Shown: positions 9,963-17,839 of the stretch, piece by piece
Layout of the letters: every line of letters starts with the position of its first letter
How positions within the stretch are numbered: the first letter of the stretch is position 1
Position numbers and translations under genes: made by a program
NCBI RefSeq assembly: GCF_025917005.1
Contig: NZ_CP078091.1
Span: 2,852,001 to 2,916,000 of the forward strand
Origin: Porphyrobacter sp. ULC335
GTDB taxonomy: Bacteria; Pseudomonadota; Alphaproteobacteria; Sphingomonadales; Sphingomonadaceae
Direction of reading: 5' to 3'
DNA: 64,000 nt
Notes under the pieces: generated by a model
Seen by the model: the letters and a program-made list of their open reading frames with translations, nothing else
Told to the model about the DNA's origin: nothing
Database searches by the model: none

Positions 9963-11990
9963 CTACTCTGCCGCCAAGGCGACGGTCTGCGGCGTTGGAT
10001 CGGCCGGATTGTGTTCATCAAGGAAGCGCTCCAGCGCCTCGAACCAGCTTTGCGCGCTTTCGGGCTTGGAAAAGCTGTGGCCTTCGTCCTTGATCACCAG
10101 CGTCTGCGGCGGCACTGGCGCAGAGCGGGCGGCTTTCTCGAAGATGTTGAACTGGCTGATCGGCACGTTGTTGTCCGCGGTGCCGTGCGCCAGCAGCACG
10201 GGGCGCGAAAGCTGTGCAGCCACGCGGTAGGGCGAGACCGCATCGAGATCGAAGGTCTTTTCCCCCCGCACCCGAGACTGCCACGCCTTGCTGGCGCGCG
10301 CCGTGAGGTAGCGCCGGTCATAGCGGAGCATCTTGTTCCAGTCGGTCACCCCGGCCCAGCTCGCCGCGCAGCGATAGCGGTCGGGATTGCGCAGCACCGC
10401 CCACAAGGCGGCGTATCCGCCATAGGAGCCGCCGACGACACAGACCCGCTTGGGATCGGCAATCCCTTCGGCCACGGCCCAGTCCATCGCATCGTCGACA
10501 TCGTCCTGCATCCCGCGACCGACCTGCCCTTCGCCCAGTTCGAAGAAGGCATCGCCATAGCCACCCGATCCGCGGAAATTGGGCTGGAGCACGGCATAGC
10601 CGCGATTGGCGAGCAGCTGGACCTCGTCATTATATTCAAGCTTGTCGCGCACGCCGAACGGCCCGCCATGGGGCATCACGATCAGCGGCAGGCCCTTGGC
10701 CTCGCGCCCACGCGGCAGAGTGAGATAGCCGCGGATCAGCGTTCCATCGCGCGCAGTGTATTGCACCGGCCTGGGCTTGGCGAGCGCCTTGAAATCAATC
10801 GCCGGGCGGTATTGGGAGATTTCCTTGAGGATCTGGGCGGCAGGCTCGTAAAGGTACAGCAGGCCCGGATCGCTCTCGTTACCGGCATAGACCAGCATCC
10901 GCGAATTGTCCTCGGACCGGCTGATGATCCACACCTCGCCATCACCCAACGCCTTGCGCAGCGAGCGGTATTGCCGGGCTGTGACGGGATCGAACCAGTG
11001 CACCTCGTCACGGTCGGCGGTGTAGAAGGCGGCAAAGGGCTTGCCATCGCGCAGGGTTGCGCTGTCGATATCCCAATCAGGATGTTCGTAGATGGTCTCT
11101 ACAGCCTCGCGCGTGGCGAAGTTGAAACGGCGCAGGCCGACGCGGCCATTCTCGCCCTCGGACAGAACATAGCCTTCATCCGATCCGTTGATGATCTGGA
11201 GCGCGTCCCAGTACCCATCAACCGGGTCGCCTTCCTTCAGCCGCGCCACCAGTTCCAGAGAGCGCCCTTCGCCTGAGCGGTAATAGATCTTGAGCCGGCC
11301 GTCCTTCCAGCCGCTACCCATGCGCACCACGCCCTGATCGTCGGCGACCCAGTTCCACACGCCATCGCGCGGATCCTGCACCGTCGAAATCTTGCCGCCG
11401 GGCACAAGTTCGTGGCGCATCACGGACGGATAGTCATAAACCGTCGGCTGGATGGCGACGAGGATGTAGGATCCGTCCTTGGCGTAGTGGATGACATTGT
11501 CACCTTCGACGACTTTACTGCGCGGAAACATCGGGGCCATTTCGCCGCTGGCAATCTCGACCAGGATCAGGCGGGTGTAGCGGACCTCGTCACCGAAAAA
11601 TTCGCCGGGGGTGGAGACCGAAAGCAGCAGCTTGTCGTTGGTGACCCAGCGGTACCACTCCACATCGTCGGCAGGATCGGTGCCGAAGGCGCGCACCAGC
11701 TTGCCGGTATCGGTTGCGGTAATGATGAACTGCGTCGCGCCGCCAGACTGGCGCATGAAGGAGAACATCGAACCGTCAGGCGAAAGCTTGGTGTCCCACA
11801 AGGCAGGGCGTCCGGCGAACTGGCTGGCGGGAATGCGCGGCGGCGGCGCTTCGAGCGGGACCGTGGCAGCCGGTGCTTGTGCGGCGGGCGCTTCAGGTGA
11901 TGCGGCGTCCTGCGCGGCGGCCATGCCCGAGCCAAGCGACACGGCGGCAAGCCATGCCAGCCCGGCCAGAAACCGGTCGATTTTCGTCAT
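9963..11990 (-). CDS. S9-family serine peptidase (prolyl oligopeptidase type), exported
   Basis: 675 aa with a signal peptide (MTKIDRFLAGLAWLAAVSLG, cleavage near AAAQ). A beta-propeller-like N-terminal domain is followed by the alpha/beta-hydrolase domain from about residue 425. The catalytic triad is visible: Ser522 in GGSYGGY, Asp606 in HGTADNNVP, His638 in DEGHSF. It probably cleaves peptides or dipeptides in the periplasm, the acylaminoacyl-peptidase/DPP4-like type. It is separated from the upstream TonB-domain gene by 87 bp. Confidence 0.94.
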   Translation of the reverse strand: MTKIDRFLAGLAWLAAVSLGSGMAAAQDAASPEAPAAQAPAATVPLEAPPPRIPASQFAGRPALWDTKLSPDGSMFSFMRQSGGATQFIITATDTGKLVRAFGTDPADDVEWYRWVTNDKLLLSVSTPGEFFGDEVRYTRLILVEIASGEMAPMFPRSKVVEGDNVIHYAKDGSYILVAIQPTVYDYPSVMRHELVPGGKISTVQDPRDGVWNWVADDQGVVRMGSGWKDGRLKIYYRSGEGRSLELVARLKEGDPVDGYWDALQIINGSDEGYVLSEGENGRVGLRRFNFATREAVETIYEHPDWDIDSATLRDGKPFAAFYTADRDEVHWFDPVTARQYRSLRKALGDGEVWIISRSEDNSRMLVYAGNESDPGLLYLYEPAAQILKEISQYRPAIDFKALAKPRPVQYTARDGTLIRGYLTLPRGREAKGLPLIVMPHGGPFGVRDKLEYNDEVQLLANRGYAVLQPNFRGSGGYGDAFFELGEGQVGRGMQDDVDDAMDWAVAEGIADPKRVCVVGGSYGGYAALWAVLRNPDRYRCAASWAGVTDWNKMLRYDRRYLTARASKAWQSRVRGEKTFDLDAVSPYRVAAQLSRPVLLAHGTADNNVPISQFNIFEKAARSAPVPPQTLVIKDEGHSFSKPESAQSWFEALERFLDEHNPADPTPQTVALAAE

Positions 11991-12077
11991 GCCCCTTCGC
12001 GTCCCCTGTGCGTCCCCGATTCGCCAAGCCTATGATTTGGCGCGAAGTTGGCAAGAGAATTGCGACGTCCTGAAGGG

Positions 12078-12488
12078 TCAGTCCTGCGGCGAATCCCAAT
12101 CCGCGGGCTGGAAGCGAAGCGGCAGGCGAAACACATCGCCCGCCTGCACTTCTGCCCCCATGTCGAGGCGCGCAGCCGCGACGGCGTCGCGTGCGGGGGC
12201 CGTGAAGACGGGATGGTCGCAGTCGGGCACGATGTTCTGCGGCACGCCTTCGGCATTGACGGTGAAGCTGACCATGCAGCGCCCGCCGATGTCGTTGCGC
12301 AGCGCCTCCACCGGATAGACAGGCCGCGGCGGGACGCGGAATCCGGGTGGCGCGGCAACCGGTGGCTCGGGAACGTCCGAAGGGGGCGGCGGACTATCCA
12401 CTGCAAGCGCAGCGGGCGGTTCAGCGGCGAGCGACGCAGGCGAAAGCGCCGCCAGCAGACTGATCGCAAGGCAAGCCCGACGCATCAT
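12078..12488 (-). CDS. Exported TonB C-terminal-domain protein
   Basis: 136 aa. Signal peptide (MMRRACLAISLLAALSPASL, cleavage after AAE region), a proline-rich linker (residues about 32-52) and a TonB-C-like domain (RPVYPVEALRNDIGGRCMVS and onward). It lacks the membrane anchor typical of working TonB if the signal is cleaved. Two cysteines (CMVSF, PDCDHP) could form a disulfide. Its start overlaps the stop of the isomerase gene upstream by one base, so the two are translationally coupled. Confidence 0.82.
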   Translation of the reverse strand: MMRRACLAISLLAALSPASLAAEPPAALAVDSPPPPSDVPEPPVAAPPGFRVPPRPVYPVEALRNDIGGRCMVSFTVNAEGVPQNIVPDCDHPVFTAPARDAVAAARLDMGAEVQAGDVFRLPLRFQPADWDSPQD

Positions 12489-13105
12489 CAGCCCTTCGCC
12501 AACAGGTCCTCGATCTGGCCGAGGCGTTCCTTGCCGAAGAACATTTCACCCTGACCTTTCGGCCCCACGAACATCGTCGGGATACCAAAGGCCCCGCGCG
12601 CCACGACCGCGTCGGTGTTGGCGACAAGGCCCTGCTTGACCTCGTCGGTCTGCGCGCGGGCGAAGAGATCGGCGGCGTCAAATCCGGCGGCAGTCACCGC
12701 GGCACCGATCGCTTCGGGCGAGGTGACATCGATCCCTTCCTCCCAGATCGGCTTGAGCAGCCCTTGCGCGAACTGCACCCCGCGCCCGTCCTGATCGGCA
12801 GCGTAGAGCATCCGCTGGAGCAGGATCGAATTGAACGGGAACTGCGGGTGGAGGCGATACTTGCCGAGACCATGCTTCGCGATGAAGCGCTGCATCTCGA
12901 GCATGGCGTACTCGTTCTTGCCCTTCACTTCGGCGTCACGGATCATCGGCGGAGCATTGCCGGTAAGCTTGTGCATCCCGCCGAGGAATACCGGCACAAC
13001 GTCCAGCTCCGCCTCGTAACGGTCGAGCAATTCGCGCAGCGGCCACCAGATCAGGTAGGCATTGGGCGAGACGAAATCGAAGACGAGTTCAACGCGTTTT
13101 GTCAT
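12488..13105 (-). CDS. 2-hydroxychromene-2-carboxylate isomerase family (DsbA-like fold)
   Basis: 205 aa. The N-terminal FDFVSPNAYLIWWPL motif carries the Ser that replaces the DsbA CxxC and binds glutathione in HCCA isomerases; GIPTMFVG near residue 180 is the cis-Pro loop. The family performs glutathione-dependent isomerisation in naphthalene-type degradation and also includes kappa-class GSTs. No other aromatic-degradation gene is adjacent, so the substrate is open. It overlaps both neighbours by a few bases within the TetR-metZ gene string. Confidence 0.9.
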   Translation of the reverse strand: MTKRVELVFDFVSPNAYLIWWPLRELLDRYEAELDVVPVFLGGMHKLTGNAPPMIRDAEVKGKNEYAMLEMQRFIAKHGLGKYRLHPQFPFNSILLQRMLYAADQDGRGVQFAQGLLKPIWEEGIDVTSPEAIGAAVTAAGFDAADLFARAQTDEVKQGLVANTDAVVARGAFGIPTMFVGPKGQGEMFFGKERLGQIEDLLAKG

Positions 13106-13746
13106 CGATTGATATCCCTGTAGTGGCAGCTGAGCGACAGCAGATCACCGGCATCCCACGGGCGGCGCGGGTCGCTCGCGATTTCGAAGAAGTAGTCCTC
13201 GCTGGCGGGTTTGAGGCTGCAGCGGTGCTCCTGCGCGAATCGCTGCAAGGCGGGAAGGTCGCCGTCCTTGCGGAGGAAGAGTGTCACGCCTTCATCGACG
13301 CAGCACCCGATGAAGCCTGCGCGCATGTCCTCGGCTATCACCACGGCTACGCCATGGCCGAGGAACCGCAGCGGTTTACGAGGGTGGGACCATGCATTGT
13401 AGTCCTGCTCGCCATCGAAGGAGGCGCCGACCAGTCCGGCCTCGCGCAAGGGAGTGAAGACACTGTCCGGGCGCGGCATATCGTCCGGCCCGTCCAAGCC
13501 GCCGATCCCGCGCACGACTGCGCGCACCGCATCGGCGAAGGCCCGCTCGGCCTCCGGCACGCTCAGCGCTGGGGGAACAGTAGCCGCCCCGACGGGCGAA
13601 GCGTCTGTCTGAGGGGTCTGCTGGGTTGCCGGGGCGCGGGCAGCGTCGGCCGATGATGCCCCCGAAGCAGACCGGGCCGCCGAACTGTCGCACCCGGTCG
13701 CCATCAAAGTCGCCAGTGCGAGAACGATACCATGCTTCATCATCAC
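13102..13746 (-). CDS. Hypothetical lipoprotein
   Basis: 214 aa. Lipoprotein signal with lipobox LMATGC (Cys about 19), then an Ala/Ser/Thr/Gln-rich linker to about residue 60, then a globular domain with CCVDEG and RCSL/LSCHY cysteines. No family recognised. It overlaps metZ upstream and the isomerase downstream by 4 bases each, so it is part of one operon. A role in cell-envelope homeostasis would be a guess. Confidence 0.8.
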   Translation of the reverse strand: MMMKHGIVLALATLMATGCDSSAARSASGASSADAARAPATQQTPQTDASPVGAATVPPALSVPEAERAFADAVRAVVRGIGGLDGPDDMPRPDSVFTPLREAGLVGASFDGEQDYNAWSHPRKPLRFLGHGVAVVIAEDMRAGFIGCCVDEGVTLFLRKDGDLPALQRFAQEHRCSLKPASEDYFFEIASDPRRPWDAGDLLSLSCHYRDINR

Positions 13747-14960
13747 ATCCCCGCCTTGGTAAGCGCCTGATCCATGTCCTCGGTGAGGTCGGCGATGTCT
13801 TCAAGGCCCACGTTGATGCGCAGCAGGCCTTCGGTCACGCCCATCGCGGCGCGCGCCTCGTCAGTCATGCCGGCGTGGGTGCTGGAGGCCGGGTGGCACA
13901 TCAGGCTGCGGGCATCGCCGATATTGTTCGAGATATCGACCAGCTTGAGCGCATCGAGCAGAGCGAAGGCGCGCGCGCGGCTGCCCACGTCGAGCGCGAA
14001 GATCGGGCCGGTCGCGTCCATCTGCGCCAATGCGAGGTTGTGGCGCGGGTGGCTCGGCAGGCCGGGATGGAGCATATGCCCTCCCGCCGCCGTCACCCGC
14101 GGTTCGAGGAACTGGCCCAGCGCCACGGCCTGCTCGCTCTGCTTGAAAGCGCGCAAGGGCAGCGTCTCCAGCCCCTTCAGCACCACCCAGGCGTTGAAGG
14201 CGGAGAGCGTCGGCCCGGTGTTGCGCTGGAACGGCATCAGCACCTCGTCGATCCATTGCTTGCTGGCGCAGATCGCGCCCGCCAGCACGCGGCCCTGCCC
14301 GTCCATCAGCTTGGTCGCCGAGTAAGCGACGACATCCGCGCCGAACTCCATCGGGCGCTGCAAGACCGGTGAGGCGAAGGCATTGTCGACCACGCTGGTG
14401 ATCCCGTGCGCCTTCGCAAGCCCGCAGACGTAAGCAAGATCGACGATATCGAGCGTGGGGTTGGCGGGGGTCTCGAAGAAGAACACCTTGGTGTTCGGCC
14501 GGATTGCGGGTTCCCACGCGGAATTGTCGGCGCTGTCGATGATGGTGACCTCGATGCCGAACTTGGGCAGCAGGGTGTCACACAGCCAGCGGCAGCTGCC
14601 AAAGGCGGCGCGCGCGGCCACCACGTGATCGCCTGCGGACAGCTGGCACAGCAGCGCCGCGGTCATCGCCGCCATCCCGCTTGCTTGCGTGCGGCACGCC
14701 TCAGCCCCCTCCATCAGCGCGATGCGTTCTTCCAGCATGGCAAGCGTGGGGTTCTGGAGCCGCGAATAGGTCATGCCCTGCGCCGTGCCGGCAAAGCGGT
14801 CGGCGACCGTCTGGGCGTCGTCGTAGGTGTAGCCCGAGGAGAGGAACAGCGCCTCGCTGGTCTCGCCATGTTCGCTGCGCCAGGTTCCGCCGCGCAGCGC
14901 GCGGGTTGCGGGGCGCCAGTTTGCCGTGGCGGCGCGGTCCATGCCGGTGGTCTTCTTCAT
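13743..14960 (-). CDS. metZ: O-succinylhomoserine sulfhydrylase (PLP-dependent)
   Basis: 405 aa of the Cys/Met-metabolism PLP family. It makes homocysteine from O-succinylhomoserine and sulfide in methionine biosynthesis. Visible signatures: TYSRLQNPT, the SGMAA loop, ETPANPTLD, and the PLP lysine in SATKLMDGQGR. The wording METZ rather than MetB/MetC rests on overall resemblance (GYTYDDAQ, ICASKQWIDE). Starts 11 bp after the TetR gene stop and overlaps the lipoprotein gene, suggesting an operon. Confidence 0.93.
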   Translation of the reverse strand: MKKTTGMDRAATANWRPATRALRGGTWRSEHGETSEALFLSSGYTYDDAQTVADRFAGTAQGMTYSRLQNPTLAMLEERIALMEGAEACRTQASGMAAMTAALLCQLSAGDHVVAARAAFGSCRWLCDTLLPKFGIEVTIIDSADNSAWEPAIRPNTKVFFFETPANPTLDIVDLAYVCGLAKAHGITSVVDNAFASPVLQRPMEFGADVVAYSATKLMDGQGRVLAGAICASKQWIDEVLMPFQRNTGPTLSAFNAWVVLKGLETLPLRAFKQSEQAVALGQFLEPRVTAAGGHMLHPGLPSHPRHNLALAQMDATGPIFALDVGSRARAFALLDALKLVDISNNIGDARSLMCHPASSTHAGMTDEARAAMGVTEGLLRINVGLEDIADLTEDMDQALTKAGM

Positions 14961-14971
14961 GGGGCGCGTCT

Positions 14972-15547
14972 CTAGGACGCTGCACGCCCGCCCGCAAGCA
15001 GGCCCGCCTCGATTCCGTCACGCGCGGTTTGCGCATGACCGATCGTGGCGAGCATCAGCGCACCTTCGATCAGCGTGAGCAGATAGCGCGCACCTCCTGC
15101 CGGATCGGGGTCATCTGCGGGCATCTGCCCTTCCAGCCAGCCGAGCAATTCGGTCATCATCGCTTGCGCGGCGGGCTGATAGCCGGGCACGCCGCGCGCC
15201 GCGCCCGCGACGATTTCCCACCACAGCTGCTGGAACGGGCGCATCTCCTCGCTGCGGGCGTGCTTGAGAATGCGCGCGAGTGCCTGCCCGCGCGTGGTGG
15301 CGCGCGCGTCCGCCGCCATCGCCGCGTCAATCGAAGCTGCATAGCTGCGCGCGAGAAAGCCGAGCAGATCGGCGATCAGCGCTTCCTTGGTACCGAAGTG
15401 GTAAAGCAGCATCCGGTCGGACGTCCCCGCCACCTTGGCCAGCGGTCGCAGGCTCGCCTGCCCCAGCCCCTGCGCCAGCACCGCCTGCGCGAGCAGCGGG
15501 AGGAGTGATTCCTTGCTCATCGGCGGCTTGAGTGACGGCTTGGGCAT
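14972..15547 (-). CDS. TetR-family transcriptional regulator
   Basis: 191 aa from ATG 15547 (MPKPSLKPPMSKESLLPLLA). N-terminal HTH at about residues 25-60 (LRPLAKVAGTSDRMLLYHFG), helical ligand domain after. Divergent from the membrane-protein gene at 15622; the 74-bp gap holds two copies of GTAGC-N4-GCTAC, the likely operators, so autoregulation plus control of 15622 is inferred. The start could also be Met 9 codons later (15520). Confidence 0.88.
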   Translation of the reverse strand: MPKPSLKPPMSKESLLPLLAQAVLAQGLGQASLRPLAKVAGTSDRMLLYHFGTKEALIADLLGFLARSYAASIDAAMAADARATTRGQALARILKHARSEEMRPFQQLWWEIVAGAARGVPGYQPAAQAMMTELLGWLEGQMPADDPDPAGGARYLLTLIEGALMLATIGHAQTARDGIEAGLLAGGRAAS

Positions 15548-15550
15548 GGG

Positions 15551-15601
15551 AGCTTGTAGCAAGTGCTACGCCCTGTTACAAGCTGACGTAGCACTCGCTA
15601 C
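15551..15601. promoter_or_regulatory. Probable TetR operators between divergent genes
   Basis: Two 14-bp palindromes GTAGC-N4-GCTAC at 15556-15569 and 15588-15601, 32 bp apart centre to centre (about three helical turns). They are overlapped by a second inverted repeat AGCTTGTA/TTACAAGCT (15551-15584). Position between a TetR gene and a divergent gene makes operator function likely. Confidence 0.65.
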
Positions 15602-15621
15602 AGAGTCGCAAGGAGACCCCT

Positions 15622-16029
15622 ATGCCCGAGACCCTCACTCCCTTTCTCGCCCTTGCCGGGGGCGGACTGGTTTTTGCCGTCGTCGCCGTCCTTTTCATCG
15701 TCCTGCGTCCCGATGCGCCGGGCAATGCCGTACTGGCGGGTGCGCTCTCCGCAGGCTTTGCCGCATTCACCGCCGTCACCATCGCCGCCGAAGGCGTGCT
15801 GCCAGTGGTGCTCAACCACACCAGCAACCTGTGGGGCGTGCAGGTGTGGTATGATCTGCTGTTCTCGCTTTCGGTCGCGGTGTTCCTGATCCTGCCGCGC
15901 GCACGGGCGGCTGGGATGAACATTCCGCTGTGGATATTCCTGATCCTCGCCACTGCCAGCATCGGCCTGCTCGCGATGTGCGCGCGGTTGTTCTGGCTTG
16001 AGCAGCCGCGCGAAACAGCAGTCGCGTAA
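15622..16029 (+). CDS. Small integral membrane protein
   Basis: 135 aa with about four transmembrane segments (residues about 8-28, 36-56, 78-94, 103-122) and almost no soluble domain. Ribosome binding site AAGGAG at 15610-15615. No family I recognise. It is divergent from, and probably controlled by, the TetR gene at 14972-15547 through the paired operators. Confidence 0.82.
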   Translation: MPETLTPFLALAGGGLVFAVVAVLFIVLRPDAPGNAVLAGALSAGFAAFTAVTIAAEGVLPVVLNHTSNLWGVQVWYDLLFSLSVAVFLILPRARAAGMNIPLWIFLILATASIGLLAMCARLFWLEQPRETAVA

Positions 16030-16110
16030 ATATAATCGACGCCGGAGGGCGTGTGGACAACAAACACACCCTTGCGGCCACGGCTGCCCCTGCCTAACGC
16101 GGGGCCCGCC

Positions 16111-17445
16111 ATGGCCGAGCCGCAAGCGTCCCCCACCCACACGACACACACGCCGCCACACCCGCGCGATCCGCTGGGGTGGTGTCTGGCACTGACCGGC
16201 CTGTTTGCCCTGCTGGCAGGCTGGCGGTTGGCGACCCCTTCGATCCTCTATTTCGACGAGGTTCATTACATCCCCGCCGCGCGCGAAATCCTTGCGCTGC
16301 TTACCGAGGGACAGGGTGCCTATCGCAACCGCGAGCATCCGATGCTCGCCAAGGAGCTGATCGCGATCGGCATGGCGCTGTTCGGCGACAATCCGCTCGG
16401 CTGGCGGGTCGTGCCGTGGCTGAGCGGGGTGCTGGCCTACTTCGCCGCCCTGCGCGCGCTGTGGCATGCCAGCCAGGACCGGTTCGCGACTCTCGCCTTC
16501 GGCGTGCTGCTGGCGACAGGCTTTTCGCTGTTCATTCACGCGCGCATCGCGATGCTCGACATCGTCATGGCGGCGAGCCTTGCGGTGGCCGCGTGGCAAT
16601 TCGCCGTCGCCTGCGCCCGCCCGGAACAGGGCCGCATCCGCCTTGCCCTGACCGGCGTGGCGATCGGGGCTGCGCTGGGGGCCAAGTGGAACGCCATTCC
16701 GCTGGCAATGGTGCCGGGGATCACCTTCTTCATTGCCCGCGCCTTTGCCGGACGCCGCCGCCTGTTCCTCAGCCGCCGTGGCGCGCCGGTGCCGGGAGTG
16801 ACGCTGGTCGAGGCTTTCGTGTGGCTCGGGATCGTGCCGCTGGCGGTCTACGCACTGACTTTTGTGCCGGGTTACTGGCTTTCTGCCCCCCTCCATCCCT
16901 CGCCACTGGCCGAACAGGGCTTCATCGGTCTGCACCGCGAGATGTTCGAGCTGCAAAGCCAGCTCAAAACCCCGCACCGCTACATGAGCTCGTGGTCGCA
17001 ATGGGTGCTGAACACCCGGGGAATCTGGTATCTCTACGAGGCCATCGACGGCGCGCAGCGCGGCGTGCTGCTGATCGGCAATCCGCTGACGATGCTGCTG
17101 GGTCTGCCTGCGCTGCTGTGGTGCCTGATACGCGGCATGTGGGTTCGCGACTGGGCGCGGCTGGCGGCGGCGCTGGGCTATGCGGCGAGCCTCGGCCTAT
17201 GGTTGATCGCGCCCAAGCCGGTACAGTTCTACTACCACTATTTCGTGCCGAGCTTCTTCCTGCTCGCCGCACTGGCGCTGACATGCAGCGATTTGCGCCG
17301 TGTGCCCTACGGCAAGTGGCTTGCGTGGGGCATCCCGGCAGGATCGGTGGCGATCTTCGCGTGGTTCTTCCCGATCATCGCCGGCACACCGCTGGTGGGG
17401 CCGGACAGCTATCTGGTCTGGGCCTGGCTTGAGGGGTGGAGATAA
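16111..17445 (+). CDS. PMT-type phospholipid-carrier-dependent glycosyltransferase
   Basis: 444 aa polytopic membrane protein (about 10-12 TM). N-terminal loop carries the GT39/PMT-like signature YFDEVHYIPAAREIL and NREHPMLAKELIAIG, where the Asp-Glu pair is catalytic in the family. It transfers a sugar from a polyprenyl-phosphate donor to protein or lipid on the periplasmic side. The convergent gene 17840-18934 encodes a synthase plus GtrA domain able to supply that donor. Start chosen at ATG 16111 rather than the proline-rich upstream start 16051. A GIY-YIG cassette lies 11 bp past the stop. Confidence 0.9.
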   Translation: MAEPQASPTHTTHTPPHPRDPLGWCLALTGLFALLAGWRLATPSILYFDEVHYIPAAREILALLTEGQGAYRNREHPMLAKELIAIGMALFGDNPLGWRVVPWLSGVLAYFAALRALWHASQDRFATLAFGVLLATGFSLFIHARIAMLDIVMAASLAVAAWQFAVACARPEQGRIRLALTGVAIGAALGAKWNAIPLAMVPGITFFIARAFAGRRRLFLSRRGAPVPGVTLVEAFVWLGIVPLAVYALTFVPGYWLSAPLHPSPLAEQGFIGLHREMFELQSQLKTPHRYMSSWSQWVLNTRGIWYLYEAIDGAQRGVLLIGNPLTMLLGLPALLWCLIRGMWVRDWARLAAALGYAASLGLWLIAPKPVQFYYHYFVPSFFLLAALALTCSDLRRVPYGKWLAWGIPAGSVAIFAWFFPIIAGTPLVGPDSYLVWAWLEGWR

Positions 17446-17456
17446 CGCTTTCTTCT

Positions 17457-17493
17457 TCGTCATTGCGAGGAGCGCAGCGACGAAGCAATCCAT
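17457..17493 (+). repeat. Family A palindromic repeat, copy A1
   Basis: Reads CGTCATTGCGAG at the left and GAAGCAATCCAT at the right, with ATTGC/GCAAT as outer pairing arms. It ends 3 bp before the stop codon end of the GIY-YIG gene (17497). It is in inverted orientation relative to copy A2 at 17801-17832. Confidence 0.85.
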
Positions 17494-17496
17494 TGC

Positions 17497-17802
17497 CTAA
17501 CCGTTCAGGCCAAAGAACAGATCCAGCCATTCAGGATTAGCAGCCTCGATCAACGCGATCTTCTTCGCCCGCGAGCCACCCTTGATCTGCTTTTCCCGAG
17601 CAATTGCGTGCTCCATTGTGGCGTGCAGTTCGAACCAGACGAGCCGCTTGCAGCCGTGTCGCTGTGTGAAGCCGGCAATGGTGCCCTCACGGTGCTGCCA
17701 AGCGCGCTGCGGAAGATCGGAGGTCACGCCGACATAGACCGTGCCATTCTTGTGGTTGGCCATAATGTAGACGGCGGGTTGAAAATCGCGCGGTCGGGCC
17801 AT
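17497..17802 (-). CDS. GIY-YIG single-domain nuclease, repeat-flanked cassette 1
   Basis: 101 aa GIY-YIG endonuclease-fold protein of the small COG2827/UPF0213 type. Motifs: VYI (11-13), YVG (23-25), Arg33, His37-Arg38 and catalytic-type Glu70 in AIAREK. The whole family core is present, so it may be active. Family A repeats in inverted orientation touch both ends, and copy A2 supplies part of the start codon (17800-17802). The cassette (17457-17832) sits between the convergent PMT and synthase genes. No ribosome binding site of normal strength is visible. It is related to the second copy at 20823-21110 but clearly different in sequence. Confidence 0.92.
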   Translation of the reverse strand: MARPRDFQPAVYIMANHKNGTVYVGVTSDLPQRAWQHREGTIAGFTQRHGCKRLVWFELHATMEHAIAREKQIKGGSRAKKIALIEAANPEWLDLFFGLNG

Positions 17803-17832
17803 GGATTGCTTCGCTTCGCTCGCAATGACGAG
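17801..17832 (-). repeat. Family A palindromic repeat, copy A2
   Basis: Reverse complement of the A1 pattern: ATGGATTGCTTCG at the left, CTCGCAATGACGAG at the right. It overlaps the ATG of the GIY-YIG gene by two bases and ends 7 bp before the stop codon of the glycosyltransferase gene 17840-18934. Confidence 0.85.
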
Positions 17833-17839
17833 TGGTTAC

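Noticed and set aside
17457..17832. Insertion sequence with DDE transposase
   Set aside because: The only ORF is a GIY-YIG protein; no DDE, serine or HUH motif and no obvious target duplication.
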